Below are positions 43,528 to 51,428 of a stretch of DNA of 64,000 nt, in pieces; the first letter of the stretch is position 1, and each line of letters opens with the position of its first letter. The stretch lies in contig NZ_LT962686.1 in the NCBI RefSeq assembly GCF_900199635.1, forward strand, positions 29,210-93,209. Reading direction: 5' to 3'. Below the pieces are notes generated by a model that was not told where the DNA came from, ran no database searches, and worked only from the letters and a program-made list of their open reading frames with translations. A program made the translations under genes and the position numbers. This DNA is from Anaerotruncus massiliensis (ex Togo et al. 2026) (GTDB taxonomy: Bacteria > Bacillota > Clostridia > Oscillospirales > Ruminococcaceae).

Positions 43528-44862
43528 CTATAACGGCTCCCCGGAGGGGGCTTCCCCCTCCTCCAGCAGGGCGGCCGCGGCGGAATCGGGCAGCGCGCTG
43601 ACCTGCGCGAGACGGCGCTGGATGGCGCGGGTGCGCACGCCGACGAGCTTGTCCAGTTCGCTGTTGGCCTGTTCGAGCCGCTGCTGGGCGGCGCCGAGCA
43701 CGTCGCCGAACCGTTCGAACTCGGTCTTGACCGCGCCGAGCACCTGCCAGACCTCCCCCGACCGCTTTTGGATCGCGAGGGTCCGGAAGCCCATCTGAAG
43801 GCTGTTAAGCAGGGCGGCCATTGTGGTCGGGCCGGCGACGCTCACCTTATAGTCGCGCTGGAGCGGCTCGAGCAGGCCGAGCTGGAGCACCTGCGCGTAA
43901 AGCCCCTCGAAGGGCAGGAACATGACGGCGAAATCGGTGGTACGGGGCGGGTCGAGATATTTGTCGCGGATATCCCGCGCGAAGGATTTGACCCGCGCGG
44001 CAAGCGCCGCCGACGCGGCGGTGATCTCGGCGGGGTCGCCCTGCTCGTAGGCGTCGGTCAGGCGGACATAGGCGTCCGCCGGGAACTTGGCGTCGATCGG
44101 CAGGTAGACGGGCTCCTCCCCGTCCCCCGGCAGCACGACCGCGTATTCGACGGGATTGCGGCTGTCGCGGCGGGTGGAGAAATTGGTCTTGTACTGGTCG
44201 GGCGAAAGGATCTGCTCAAGGATCGCGCCGAGCTGGACCTCCCCGAGCACGCCGCGCGTCTTGACGTTGGAGAGCACCTTCTTGAGATCGCCCACGCCCG
44301 AGGCAAGGGTCTGCATCTCGCCAAGGCCCTTATAGACCTGCTCGAGCCGCTCGCTCACCAGCTTGAAGGACTGGCCGATGCGGCTTTCGAGCGTCTGCTC
44401 AAGCTTTTCATCGACCGTCTTGCGCATCTCCTCGAGCTTTTTGGCGTTGTCCTCCTGGAGGGAGGAGAGCCTGTTTTCCACCGTCGTGCGGATGCCCGAG
44501 AGCTGTTCGCCGCTCTGGGTGGTGAAGCTCTGGAACCGCGCGTCCACGCTGCGCATGAGCTCCGCGACCGTCTTTTGCAGGCTGTCCTGCCGCATCCCCA
44601 GTTCGCGGGACATCTGCTGCTGGTTGCTCGCCAGCGCCTGCCCGAGCGCGTTCACCGAACGGGTGATGTTCTGCGCGCTCTCCTGCCGCGACTGGCGCGA
44701 CTCCTCGATAAGCACGCCGCGCAGCCGGTCGAGCTCCTCCCGCATGGGGCCGAGCCCCTCCTCCCTCCGGCGGGATTTCGCCGCCATGACCGCGGCGACG
44801 ATTGCCGCGGCGCACGCGCCCGCCGCAAAGAGCGCGGCGGCCCACAATAAAACCTGGTCCAT
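43528..44862 (-). CDS. rmuC: DNA recombination protein RmuC
   Basis: 444 residues. An N-terminal membrane helix (about 5-27) is followed by a long coiled coil (30-190) and the RmuC nuclease-like domain: GVLGEVQLGAILEQIL, LPIDAKFPADAY, YLDPPRTTDFAVMFLPFEGLYAQ and VAGPTTMAALLNSL. RmuC limits inversions at short inverted repeats in Escherichia coli, which is a suggestive neighbour for a genome full of them, but the link is only thematic. GGGGGA precedes the ATG. The stop lies against repeat block D. Confidence 0.93.
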   Translation of the reverse strand: MDQVLLWAAALFAAGACAAAIVAAVMAAKSRRREEGLGPMREELDRLRGVLIEESRQSRQESAQNITRSVNALGQALASNQQQMSRELGMRQDSLQKTVAELMRSVDARFQSFTTQSGEQLSGIRTTVENRLSSLQEDNAKKLEEMRKTVDEKLEQTLESRIGQSFKLVSERLEQVYKGLGEMQTLASGVGDLKKVLSNVKTRGVLGEVQLGAILEQILSPDQYKTNFSTRRDSRNPVEYAVVLPGDGEEPVYLPIDAKFPADAYVRLTDAYEQGDPAEITAASAALAARVKSFARDIRDKYLDPPRTTDFAVMFLPFEGLYAQVLQLGLLEPLQRDYKVSVAGPTTMAALLNSLQMGFRTLAIQKRSGEVWQVLGAVKTEFERFGDVLGAAQQRLEQANSELDKLVGVRTRAIQRRLAQVSALPDSAAAALLEEGEAPSGEPL

Positions 44863-44952
44863 GATATCCCCCTTTACCGGACGTTCCCGGTCCGGTCAAA
44901 AAATGCGCCCGCCGCCGGCGGGCCGCAGAAAACGCTGTTCCAATCAGAGGAT

Positions 44953-44961
44953 ATTATAGCA
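44953..44961 (-). promoter_or_regulatory. Extended -10 promoter for rmuC
   Basis: On the minus strand TGCTATAAT, about 90 bases before the ATG; the -35 position is poor. Confidence 0.5.
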
Positions 44962-45040
44962 TGTTTTTCTTCCTCCGAAAAGGGCTTCCCGTTCGCTTCC
45001 GAAACATTTTGCGCCAGTCCCTTCTCTTTCCCCGGCAGAG

Positions 45041-45083
45041 AAACGGGAGGGGCCGCCTTTCAGGCGGCAGCCCCTCCCGTTTT
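45041..45083. terminator. Strong terminator between the repeat array and rmuC
   Basis: AAACGGGAGGGG/CCCCTCCCGTTT with a nested CCGCC/GGCGG hairpin. On the minus strand it would end transcripts coming through the repeat array from the parA operon. Just downstream, CAGTACCTA-like 9-mers repeat three to four times (45090-45120). Confidence 0.75.
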
Positions 45084-45200
45084 CCAATACAGTACTTACA
45101 GTACCTACAGTACCTACAGCCAGATTCCGGACGAAAAGGACCCCGGATTTTTCCTCTCCGGACGGGCGTTCGCGGGGACGTGCCCTCCAAAGCGGGGTCG

Positions 45201-46055
45201 CCGGTTTCGGGTAGTACCGTGGACAGTTTCGGCTAGCGAGGTGCCCCGATCCGGATGGCGGCGTGGGCAGTTCCGGTGAGTCCGCCCCGCGTGTGCGCGT
45301 GATATAATAGAGGTGCGGATGGGGCGCCGGCTGCAAGATCAGGGAAATGGACGAAATCGTCCGTCCGGGCGCAGAAACCGGAGCATCCGGGAGATCATTC
45401 GAATTCCGGGAGGAATGGTACCCAGTTTCGGTGAGCCTCTCCTCCCCTTTCCCAACAGGGACGGTCCATCCGGACCCGCGGATTGCCGCAAACCCGGGAT
45501 TTTGCGCGGATTGCGGGGTTTTGGGGAAAACTGCGTACCATTTTCGGGCGTCGGTGAAATCGGGAGGAATCCGGAGGATTGGGGAGAAAACACGGGATAA
45601 ACACGGGTTCATATCCCGGAAGGTACTCAGTTTCGGTGAGCCGGGCACCCTTGTGGGCGGCCCACACATGCCAAAGTCCGAAAAACGGTACCCGTTTTCG
45701 GGGAGTCCCCCAAAACTGCGTACCTTCCGCCGCGGGGCCCGAAGATTATACGCAAGGGAATTCCTTTACATCCTCCGGGCGCTCATTTCCCAAAAACGGA
45801 ACGCCATGAAAACCGGAGAAAATGGAAGGAATCCGGAGAGATCGGCGCACTGTTTCAAATGGAAAAGCAGACGGTACCCACTTTCGGATAGTATCATTTC
45901 CCGCAAAATTACCGGATGTAATTTTATGGACAGGCCCCCGTTCGGCGGAAAAAACGGACCGCATGGAAAATGGGAGAAATCACGAGAGATCAGAAGAAAA
46001 ACGCGGATAAACGCGGGATGAAAGAAGCGACGGTACCCAGTTTCGGTGAGCGGGG
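45201..46055. repeat. GGTACC-type repeat array, candidate partition site
   Basis: The consensus GGTACCCAGTTTCGGTGAG occurs at 45417, 45622, 45687, 45873 and 46032 (the first and last identical, the others with one to four changes). Inverted AAAACTGCGTACC copies lie near 45528 and 45712, and weaker copies at about 45211-45237 and 45265-45280. Copies at 45687 and 45712 form a long hairpin. Spacing is irregular (65-205 bases). No gene fits the interval 44863-46102. An extended -10 (TGATATAAT, 45300-45308) could start a plus-strand transcript. The array lies directly downstream of the RHH-parA pair. Confidence 0.65.
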
Positions 46056-46102
46056 ACCGTGCGGGGCCCCGAAAATGCCGTACAGCCGTTCGGCTTTACA
46101 GA

Positions 46103-46555
46103 TTAAAGCCCCAGAATCTTCCGCAGAATGTCGTTGACCAGCTTGCTGTCGGTCACCTTCTGGGCGACCGCCGCGCGGTGCAGCGCGTCGATGACGGCGG
46201 CGTCGAGGTAGAAGGTTTTGTTCTTCGCCATGCGCCCCTCGTCCCGCACGATGAATTCGGTCAGGTCGACGGGCGGCGCGGCGGGCCTGGGCTGCCTGGC
46301 GGCGCGCGCGCGGGGCGCGGGCTGCTCGGCGGGCGGTTCCGCCGCTTTGGGCGCGGGGGCCGCTGCCGCCTCCGGCTGCTCCGCAGGGATTGCGGCGGGC
46401 GCCGCCTGCGGGATCTCCTGCGCGGCGGGCGCCGCCGCCGGCGCTTCCTGCACGGGGGTCTCCCCTTCCCCGGCGGGCTTTGCCGCGCGGGCCGGGTGCT
46501 GCCGCATCTCCTTCGCCTGGCGTTCCAAAACGCTCTTGGTAAACTTGTTTGCCAT
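46103..46555 (-). CDS. Ribbon-helix-helix partition/DNA-binding protein
   Basis: 150 residues. A basic N-terminus is followed by a long Ala/Pro/Glu-rich disordered stretch (about 20-95) and a C-terminal ribbon-helix-helix domain: KNKTFYLDAAVIDALHRAA, then KVTDSKLVNDILRKIL. Small RHH proteins encoded beside ParA act as centromere-binding partners (ParG/Omega-like) and repress their own operon. It follows parA by 130 bases; the gap has two palindromes that could be its operator. The array of repeats downstream is its most likely binding site. Confidence 0.75.
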   Translation of the reverse strand: MANKFTKSVLERQAKEMRQHPARAAKPAGEGETPVQEAPAAAPAAQEIPQAAPAAIPAEQPEAAAAPAPKAAEPPAEQPAPRARAARQPRPAAPPVDLTEFIVRDEGRMAKNKTFYLDAAVIDALHRAAVAQKVTDSKLVNDILRKILGL

Positions 46556-46625
46556 GAGTATGACCTCCCTGCCGGGGATTATTCCCTCCGGGCGCGTTTT
46601 CCCGGGATTCCCCGTCGCATCGATT

Positions 46626-46668
46626 TTCTATTAGAAGTTCTATTCGCTTATATATGCGCGAATAGAAC
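46626..46668. promoter_or_regulatory. Palindromes between parA and the RHH gene, candidate operator
   Basis: TTCTATTAGAA (46626) adjoins GTTCTATTCGC...GCGAATAGAAC (46637-46668, 11-bp arms). On the minus strand this covers a TATATA -10-like sequence in front of the RHH gene. Confidence 0.55.
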
Positions 46669-46685
46669 CTCGCGTGCAAGGACGA

Positions 46686-47498
46686 TTATAACACGCCGCG
46701 CGCGAGCATTTCGTCGACAAGGGACGCGATCGCGTCGCAGCCTTTGGAGCGCAGGTCGTAGATCGAGATCGGCACGGCGGCCAGCTCGCTCTCGGTGATG
46801 CGGACGTTGCGCGGGATGACCGTCTCGAAGAGGATGGGGCGCAGGTCCTCGGTGTCGGGCGAAGTGCGCAGATATTCGAGGTAGTCGGCGGAGAGCTTGT
46901 TGCGGCTGTCGAAGTCGTTGACGATGAAGCCCTTGATGTTGTCCTCCCGGCGCAGGCGTTTGCGGGCCTCCTCCCATAGCGCGATGAAGAGCTGCGCGCC
47001 CTCGATCGCGTTCATCGAAACGTCGCTCACGAGCAGGATGGCGTCGGACGCCAGGAAGGCGTTCTGATTGACGATCGACATGCTGGGGTTGGTGTCGATG
47101 AGGATGTAGTCGTATTGGTCGAAAAATGCTTTGTGGTCGCTCAAATAGTTCGAGAGGATCTGCTCCCGCCCGGCGACCGACGCGATCTTGAGCTCCGACT
47201 TGTGCAGAAAGATCGACCCGGCGATCATGTCGAGCAGCGGCAGGCGGTCGATGGGGCTTTTGATGACGAGTTGGTCCGGCTCGGGCTGCGCCTCCTCGAG
47301 GTTGTAGACGTCGTAGGTGGTGAGCAGGTCGGGCTGGGTGCGGTCGATGCCCATATTGTTGGTGAGGTTGCCCTGCAGGTCGGAATCGATGACCAGCACG
47401 CGGTAGCCGAGCTGGGAGAGGATGCCGCCGATGTTGAAGCAGAGCATCGTTTTGCCGACGCCGCCCTTGAGGGTCCCGAAGGTGATGATCTTTCCCAT
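46686..47498 (-). CDS. parA: ParA-family partition ATPase
   Basis: 270 residues. Deviant Walker A KGGVGKT at residues 11-17, Walker A' VIDSDLQGNLT and Walker B YILIDTNPS mark the ParA/Soj/MinD class. There is no N-terminal DNA-binding extension, so it is the short type Ib/Soj form. It would drive segregation of a DNA molecule together with the RHH partner. ATG 47498 follows GGGAGG by 7 bases; a longer frame to 47561 encodes only the operator repeats. Its promoter (TTGCAT, 18 bases, TATAAT on the minus strand) lies in the AT-rich gap shared with the primase-helicase gene. Confidence 0.92.
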   Translation of the reverse strand: MGKIITFGTLKGGVGKTMLCFNIGGILSQLGYRVLVIDSDLQGNLTNNMGIDRTQPDLLTTYDVYNLEEAQPEPDQLVIKSPIDRLPLLDMIAGSIFLHKSELKIASVAGREQILSNYLSDHKAFFDQYDYILIDTNPSMSIVNQNAFLASDAILLVSDVSMNAIEGAQLFIALWEEARKRLRREDNIKGFIVNDFDSRNKLSADYLEYLRTSPDTEDLRPILFETVIPRNVRITESELAAVPISIYDLRSKGCDAIASLVDEMLARGVL

Positions 47499-47799
47499 GA
47501 GGAAGCCTCCCGTAGATTCGCGATTCGATGCGCGAACAGATTTGCGATTCGATTGATGCATATATTATAGCACAGATTCGTGAAGAGATGCAAGCATCTA
47601 TGAAAAATTACATTTAAAAATATCATCGTTAATATCAAATAGAATCTATTTAAATATGGATTATAAAATACATAAACGAATGCATGCTATAATAGATAAT
47701 ATATTTTATTAATATAGTTTCTAATAGATTAACGAATATACAAGCCTTGCGGGCGCGCGGCGCCTGTGGTAAACTGGAAGGGAAAATGGGGGAATCTTG
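47499..47799. promoter_or_regulatory. AT-rich divergent promoter region, candidate replication origin
   Basis: A 300-base gap; bases about 47560-47740 are strikingly AT-rich in a GC-rich sequence. GATTCGCGATTCGAT and GATTTGCGATTCGAT form a direct repeat at 47514-47555. The parA -10 and the extended -10 (TGCTATAAT, 47685-47693) of the helicase gene lie in matching inverted contexts (TATTATAGCA...ATTCG on both strands). Low-melting DNA with repeats beside a primase-helicase gene is what a plasmid origin would look like. Confidence 0.5.
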
Positions 47800-49536
47800 A
47801 TGAATCAGAACGACCGGCTGCTCGACGAACTGCGCGGATACCTGCCCGAATACATGGCCCAGAAGCGGATGGTGGTGGGGCGCGGCAAAAAGCTCATCCG
47901 CTGCATCAACCCGCAGCACAGCGACTCCACGCCTAGCATGTCCTACTATCCCAAGACGAAAAAGCTCCACTGCTTCGGCTGCGGGGCGACCTACGACCTC
48001 TTCGACGTGATCCGCATGGACTATCCCGACTGCGACAGCTTCCCGCGCCAGGTGAAGAAGGCGTGCGAGCTCTTCGGCGTGCCCTTCCCGGAGGACTTCG
48101 GCCGGGACCCGGCGGCGTCCCCGGCGCCCCGCGCGGGGGCGCGCGCCCCCGCCCCCGCGGGCGCCCTGCGGGAGGAGACGAAGCCGCGCTATAAGAACAG
48201 CCCGGGCGCGATGGAGCTTTTCGGCGGGGATTATCTTGCCGGGGAAGGGGAGGGGAGGGCCCTCTTCATCACCGAGGCGATCTTCGACGCGCTGTCGGTG
48301 GAGGCGTGCGGCTACCAGGCGCTCGCGCTCTGCGGCGCGGGCAACACCCGCAAATTCCTCTCGCTCTGCGCGGCGAACCCCGCCGCCGCCAACTCCTACA
48401 CCTTCTTCGCGGCGGGGGACAACGACGAGGCGGGCAGGCGGATGAACGCGGCGGTCCGGGAGGGGCTGGCGGAATTGGGGATCTCCTGCGGCGCGGTGGA
48501 GTGGCCGGAGGGGGCCAAGGACGCGAACGAGCTGCTCCTGCGCGACCCCGACGCGCTGCACGCCGCGCTCGACGCGGCGGCCAACGCCGACCGGTACGAA
48601 TACGAGCGGAAAAACGCCGCCTCCGCCGTGGGGGAGCTGCTCGACCTGTCGGTCAAACGGGCGAGCCGCAGCGCGGTGCCGACCGGCTTTCCCGCGCTCG
48701 ACGACCTGCTTGACGGGGGGCTTTACGCGGGGCTCTATATTATCGGAGCGATCTCCTCCCTCGGCAAGACCTCCTATCTGCTCCAGATCGCAGACAGCAT
48801 CGCGGCGGCGGGCTCCGACGTGCTCTATTTTTCCCTCGAGATGTCCAAGCTCGAGTTGATGGCCAAGAGCATCTCCCGTATCAGCTACCGGCTCGACCCG
48901 TCCGCCGAGCGGAGCGACGCCTTCACGGCGCGGCAGGTGCTGCGGCTCGACCTCGGCATGGACGAGCGGCGCGCCGCGCTGCTTTCCGCCGCTGTGGAGG
49001 CGTATAAAAAGACGGGGGAGCGCCTCTATTATAAGGAGGGGCTCATGGATATCGGCGTGCAGGAGGTGCGCGCGGCAGTGCGCGAGCACATCCGCCTGCG
49101 GGGCCGCCGCCCGGTCGTCTTTGTCGACTACCTGCAAATTTTGAAGCCCTCCGACCCGCGCGCCACCGACAAGCAGAACACCGACCGCGCGGTCGTCGAG
49201 CTCAAACGGATCAGCCGCGATTTCGACATTCCCGTCTTCGCGGTCAGCAGCTTCAACCGCGAAAACTACCGCAACGCCGTGTCGATGGAGGCGTTCAAGG
49301 AGTCGGGCGCGGTCGAGTACTCGTCCGACGTGCTCTTCGGGCTCCAGCTGGCCGGGGCGGGGGAGCAGGGCTTCGACGTGAACGCCGCCAAGGCGCGCAG
49401 CCCGCGCGCCGTCGAGCTCGTCATGCTCAAGAACCGCAACGGCGTGCCCTACGCGAAGATCGAGTACGCCTACAACGCGAAGTTCAGCTATTTCGGCGAA
49501 GGGAGCGCGCGTCACTTTGGCCCCCGACCAAAGTGA
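47800..49536 (+). CDS. Fused primase-helicase (CHC2-Toprim-DnaB type)
   Basis: 578 residues. The N-terminus is a primase zinc finger: INPQHSDSTPSMSYYPKTKK, then CFGCGATYDLFDV. A Toprim-like region follows (LFITEAIFDALSVEA, FFAAGDNDEAGRRM). The C-terminal half is a DnaB-like RecA helicase: Walker A-like GAISSLGKTSYLLQIAD, YFSLEMSKLELMAKS, FVDYLQIL and VFAVSSFNRENY. Such single-chain primase-helicases belong to phages, plasmids and integrative elements, not to the host replisome. GGGGGAA lies before ATG 47800. It is divergent from parA across an AT-rich gap. Confidence 0.88.
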   Translation: MNQNDRLLDELRGYLPEYMAQKRMVVGRGKKLIRCINPQHSDSTPSMSYYPKTKKLHCFGCGATYDLFDVIRMDYPDCDSFPRQVKKACELFGVPFPEDFGRDPAASPAPRAGARAPAPAGALREETKPRYKNSPGAMELFGGDYLAGEGEGRALFITEAIFDALSVEACGYQALALCGAGNTRKFLSLCAANPAAANSYTFFAAGDNDEAGRRMNAAVREGLAELGISCGAVEWPEGAKDANELLLRDPDALHAALDAAANADRYEYERKNAASAVGELLDLSVKRASRSAVPTGFPALDDLLDGGLYAGLYIIGAISSLGKTSYLLQIADSIAAAGSDVLYFSLEMSKLELMAKSISRISYRLDPSAERSDAFTARQVLRLDLGMDERRAALLSAAVEAYKKTGERLYYKEGLMDIGVQEVRAAVREHIRLRGRRPVVFVDYLQILKPSDPRATDKQNTDRAVVELKRISRDFDIPVFAVSSFNRENYRNAVSMEAFKESGAVEYSSDVLFGLQLAGAGEQGFDVNAAKARSPRAVELVMLKNRNGVPYAKIEYAYNAKFSYFGEGSARHFGPRPK

Positions 49537-49704
49537 CGTTAAGGAAGGGCGGGACTGCCCGACGCCTTGCGTCGGAGCGCCGCTGCGCGGCGACGCCCGC
49601 CCGGCGCGCTTCATGGAGGGGGGCGGTCCGCCCCCCTCCATGGGCCACCCCCTGATTTTCTGCACGCACGAGCGGCCGCCCCTGCGGGCGGCCGCCTGTT
49701 TTTT
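49510..49704 (+). terminator. Hairpins and terminator after the primase-helicase gene
   Basis: CGTCACTTTGG/CCAAAGTGACG overlaps the stop codon (49510-49538). It is followed by a GGAGGGGGGCGG-type hairpin near 49616 and the stock terminator GCGGCCGCCC-CTGC-GGGCGGCCGC with a T-tract (49672-49704). The 368-base gap to the next gene holds no other gene. Confidence 0.75.
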
Positions 49705-49744
49705 CCTCGATTTCAATACATAAGGTATAATGGCTGCACAGAAA

Positions 49745-49827
49745 TTACAATTCGGTAACATTTTAGAGATAGAAGTTACAAATTGGTTACAAAATTGCTT
49801 GACTTTTCCTCCTGACTGCTCTATACT
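49745..49827 (+). promoter_or_regulatory. Promoter of paralog 2 with phased direct repeats
   Basis: TTGACT (49799), 17 bases, TATACT (49822). Upstream lie TTACAATTCGGTAACA (49745) and GTTACAAATTG-GTTACAAAATTG (49775, 49786), an 11-bp-spaced direct repeat like the binding sites of PhoB/OmpR-type regulators. Confidence 0.7.
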
Positions 49828-49904
49828 AGGATTCAACAGGGAAATGGCTGGAGAGTGTTTCCTGTGTTAAAACTGAAATTCAAAATTTAGGAGGAGATTT
49901 ACCG

Positions 49905-50975
49905 ATGAAAAAGTTACTGGCGGTCGTTCTGGCTGCGGTCATGGCTCTTTCTCTCGGCGTTGTTGCGTTCGCGGCTGAGTACGATGCGACCTATACCTAC
50001 GATGTTAAGGATGGCTCGAAAACCGCGAAAAATGAAATTTATCCGGATGATTCCGTTTACCTGAAGCTGAACGGTATCAAGGTTGATGTTCCGCAGATTG
50101 CGGATCCCAGCCGGACCACGGCGGTTACTCTGAACGAAAAAGATTTCACTGATGGTGATCTGTGGAAAGTCAAGTTCGACAAGGGCGGCGACAACTCCAA
50201 GATGATCGCTAAGATCAGCCTGTCCGAGAAGAACTACGGCGGCGATCGCGGCCCGTGGGTCAAGATCGAGACCAAGGCGGACTACACCACCGACGAGTTC
50301 AAGATCAAACCGTCCATGACTCTGACGGCGAAAGATGACATCACCATTGGCGGTGTTGTCCGCTTCGTGAAGGGCGACAAGATCAATGTTGACTTCGGCA
50401 CGATCTACATCTCCAACGATGAGGATCCCGCTGATCAGGACTATGCGGCCGGCACCGGCGGCGTTGTTCTGAAGCCCACCAAGAACGACGACAACGAGAT
50501 CACCTGGGAAGATGAGCAGAACACCATCGCCGTCCTGAAGTTCATGGGCGACGACAACCAGACCAAGTTCTTCCCGAAGCTGTCCACCAAGTGGGAAGAT
50601 GCGGACTATGCGGAGTACTTCGCTGATCAGGACGCGTTCATCTTCAACTTCAAGGGTTCTGTCGCTGGCGAGACCAAGATCTCCTCCACCAGCCGCGCGA
50701 CCCTCGAGCTCTACAATCCGTACTATGATTCCGACGAGGACGAGTACACCGTTGATCCTGAGAACTGCATCGTTTATCAGGTGCAGGAAGATGGGACCAT
50801 GGCTGAAGCCGCGTTCAAAGTTGTTGAGAACGAGGACGGCGATATGGTCTTCCAGACCAAGACCCGTGAGCTCGGCATCTACATCATTGCTGAGAAGCCC
50901 TACACCACCGCTGTGGAAGACGTTGAGACTCCCGACGATGGCAAGGCGATCCCGGACACTGGCATCTGGGCCTAA
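49905..50975 (+). CDS. Secreted protein, paralog 2, with an IPDTG end but no anchor
   Basis: 356 residues with a signal peptide (MKKLLAVVLAAVMALSLGVVAFA), a lysine- and aspartate-rich beta domain and the family core (KFFPKLSTKW, SSTSRATLELYNP, DPENCIVYQVQEDG, TRELGIYII). It ends KAIPDTGIWA: a sorting-like motif with no membrane helix or basic tail after it. The bases after the stop do not encode one in any frame. Codon use is visibly less GC-rich than in neighbours (many GTT, GCT and GAT), as in highly expressed or transferred genes. A strong GGAGGAG site and a regulated-looking promoter suggest high expression. Confidence 0.78.
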   Translation: MKKLLAVVLAAVMALSLGVVAFAAEYDATYTYDVKDGSKTAKNEIYPDDSVYLKLNGIKVDVPQIADPSRTTAVTLNEKDFTDGDLWKVKFDKGGDNSKMIAKISLSEKNYGGDRGPWVKIETKADYTTDEFKIKPSMTLTAKDDITIGGVVRFVKGDKINVDFGTIYISNDEDPADQDYAAGTGGVVLKPTKNDDNEITWEDEQNTIAVLKFMGDDNQTKFFPKLSTKWEDADYAEYFADQDAFIFNFKGSVAGETKISSTSRATLELYNPYYDSDEDEYTVDPENCIVYQVQEDGTMAEAAFKVVENEDGDMVFQTKTRELGIYIIAEKPYTTAVEDVETPDDGKAIPDTGIWA

Positions 50976-51014
50976 TTCATCAATCTGATTTCTTAAAATC
51001 TTATTGATCCACAA

Positions 51015-51051
51015 CCCCGCGAGCGACTCTCCACGCTCGCGGGGTATTTTT
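51015..51051 (+). terminator. Terminator after paralog 2
   Basis: CCCCGCGAGCG/CGCTCGCGGGG followed by TATTTTT. The right arm and tail recur, without a left arm, at about 51199-51215. Confidence 0.85.
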
Positions 51052-51079
51052 ATATTCCGCGATCGGTGGCCACCGGGTA

Positions 51080-51186
51080 GGGGCACACGGGGGAGGGTCG
51101 CTGACCCTCCGCCCGTGAGGCGCACGCGCTTTGGCTTGTCCAAACGCGAGGGCATCCACGGGCTGGGGCCGTGGATGCCGTGCGCC
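51080..51186. repeat. Intergenic hairpin and three-way junction
   Basis: CACGGG-GGAGGGT/ACCCTCC-CCCGTG (about 51087-51117) is followed by a junction: outer GGCGCACG/CGTGCGCC (51119-51186) enclosing TTTGG/CCAAA and GGCATCCACGG/CCGTGGATGCC. The first part, GGGCACACGGGGGAGGGTCG, is repeated in reverse complement at about 32136-32157. Confidence 0.6.
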
Positions 51187-51264
51187 TGGGACTCTTCACG
51201 CTCGCGGGGTTATTTTATGCAAAAATGGCTGAATATAAATGATTTACAATAAATGGAAAAATAA

Positions 51265-51347
51265 TTACAATCAGGTAACAAAAATTTTTGAAAAGTTACA
51301 AATTGGTTACAAAAACGCTTGACATTGGCAGCGGCACACGCTATAAT
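51265..51347 (+). promoter_or_regulatory. Promoter of paralog 3 with phased direct repeats
   Basis: TTGACA (51319), 17 bases, TATAAT (51342). TTACAATCAGGTAACA (51265) and GTTACAAATTG-GTTACAAAAACG (51295, 51306) stand at exactly the same distances from the -35 as in the paralog 2 promoter (54 and 24 bases). Confidence 0.75.
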
Positions 51348-51428
51348 TGGAAACAGTTAAGGGAGCGGTTGGAGGACCCTCTCTCAACATGGCATTTTAA
51401 AACTGATTTTTAAGGAGGAAACTTACCA

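Noticed and set aside
44944..46021. Frames of 241 (minus) and 224 (plus) codons over the GGTACC repeat array
   Set aside because: The peptides only translate the DNA repeats (RLTET-like units in shifting contexts), lack ribosome sites and resemble nothing known.
45417..46050. CRISPR array
   Set aside because: The repeats are degenerate, occur in both orientations and have irregular spacing (65-205 bases); no cas genes are nearby.
47650..49836. A 728-codon minus-strand frame opposite the primase-helicase
   Set aside because: Shadow frame running into AT-rich noncoding DNA at its end; no motifs.
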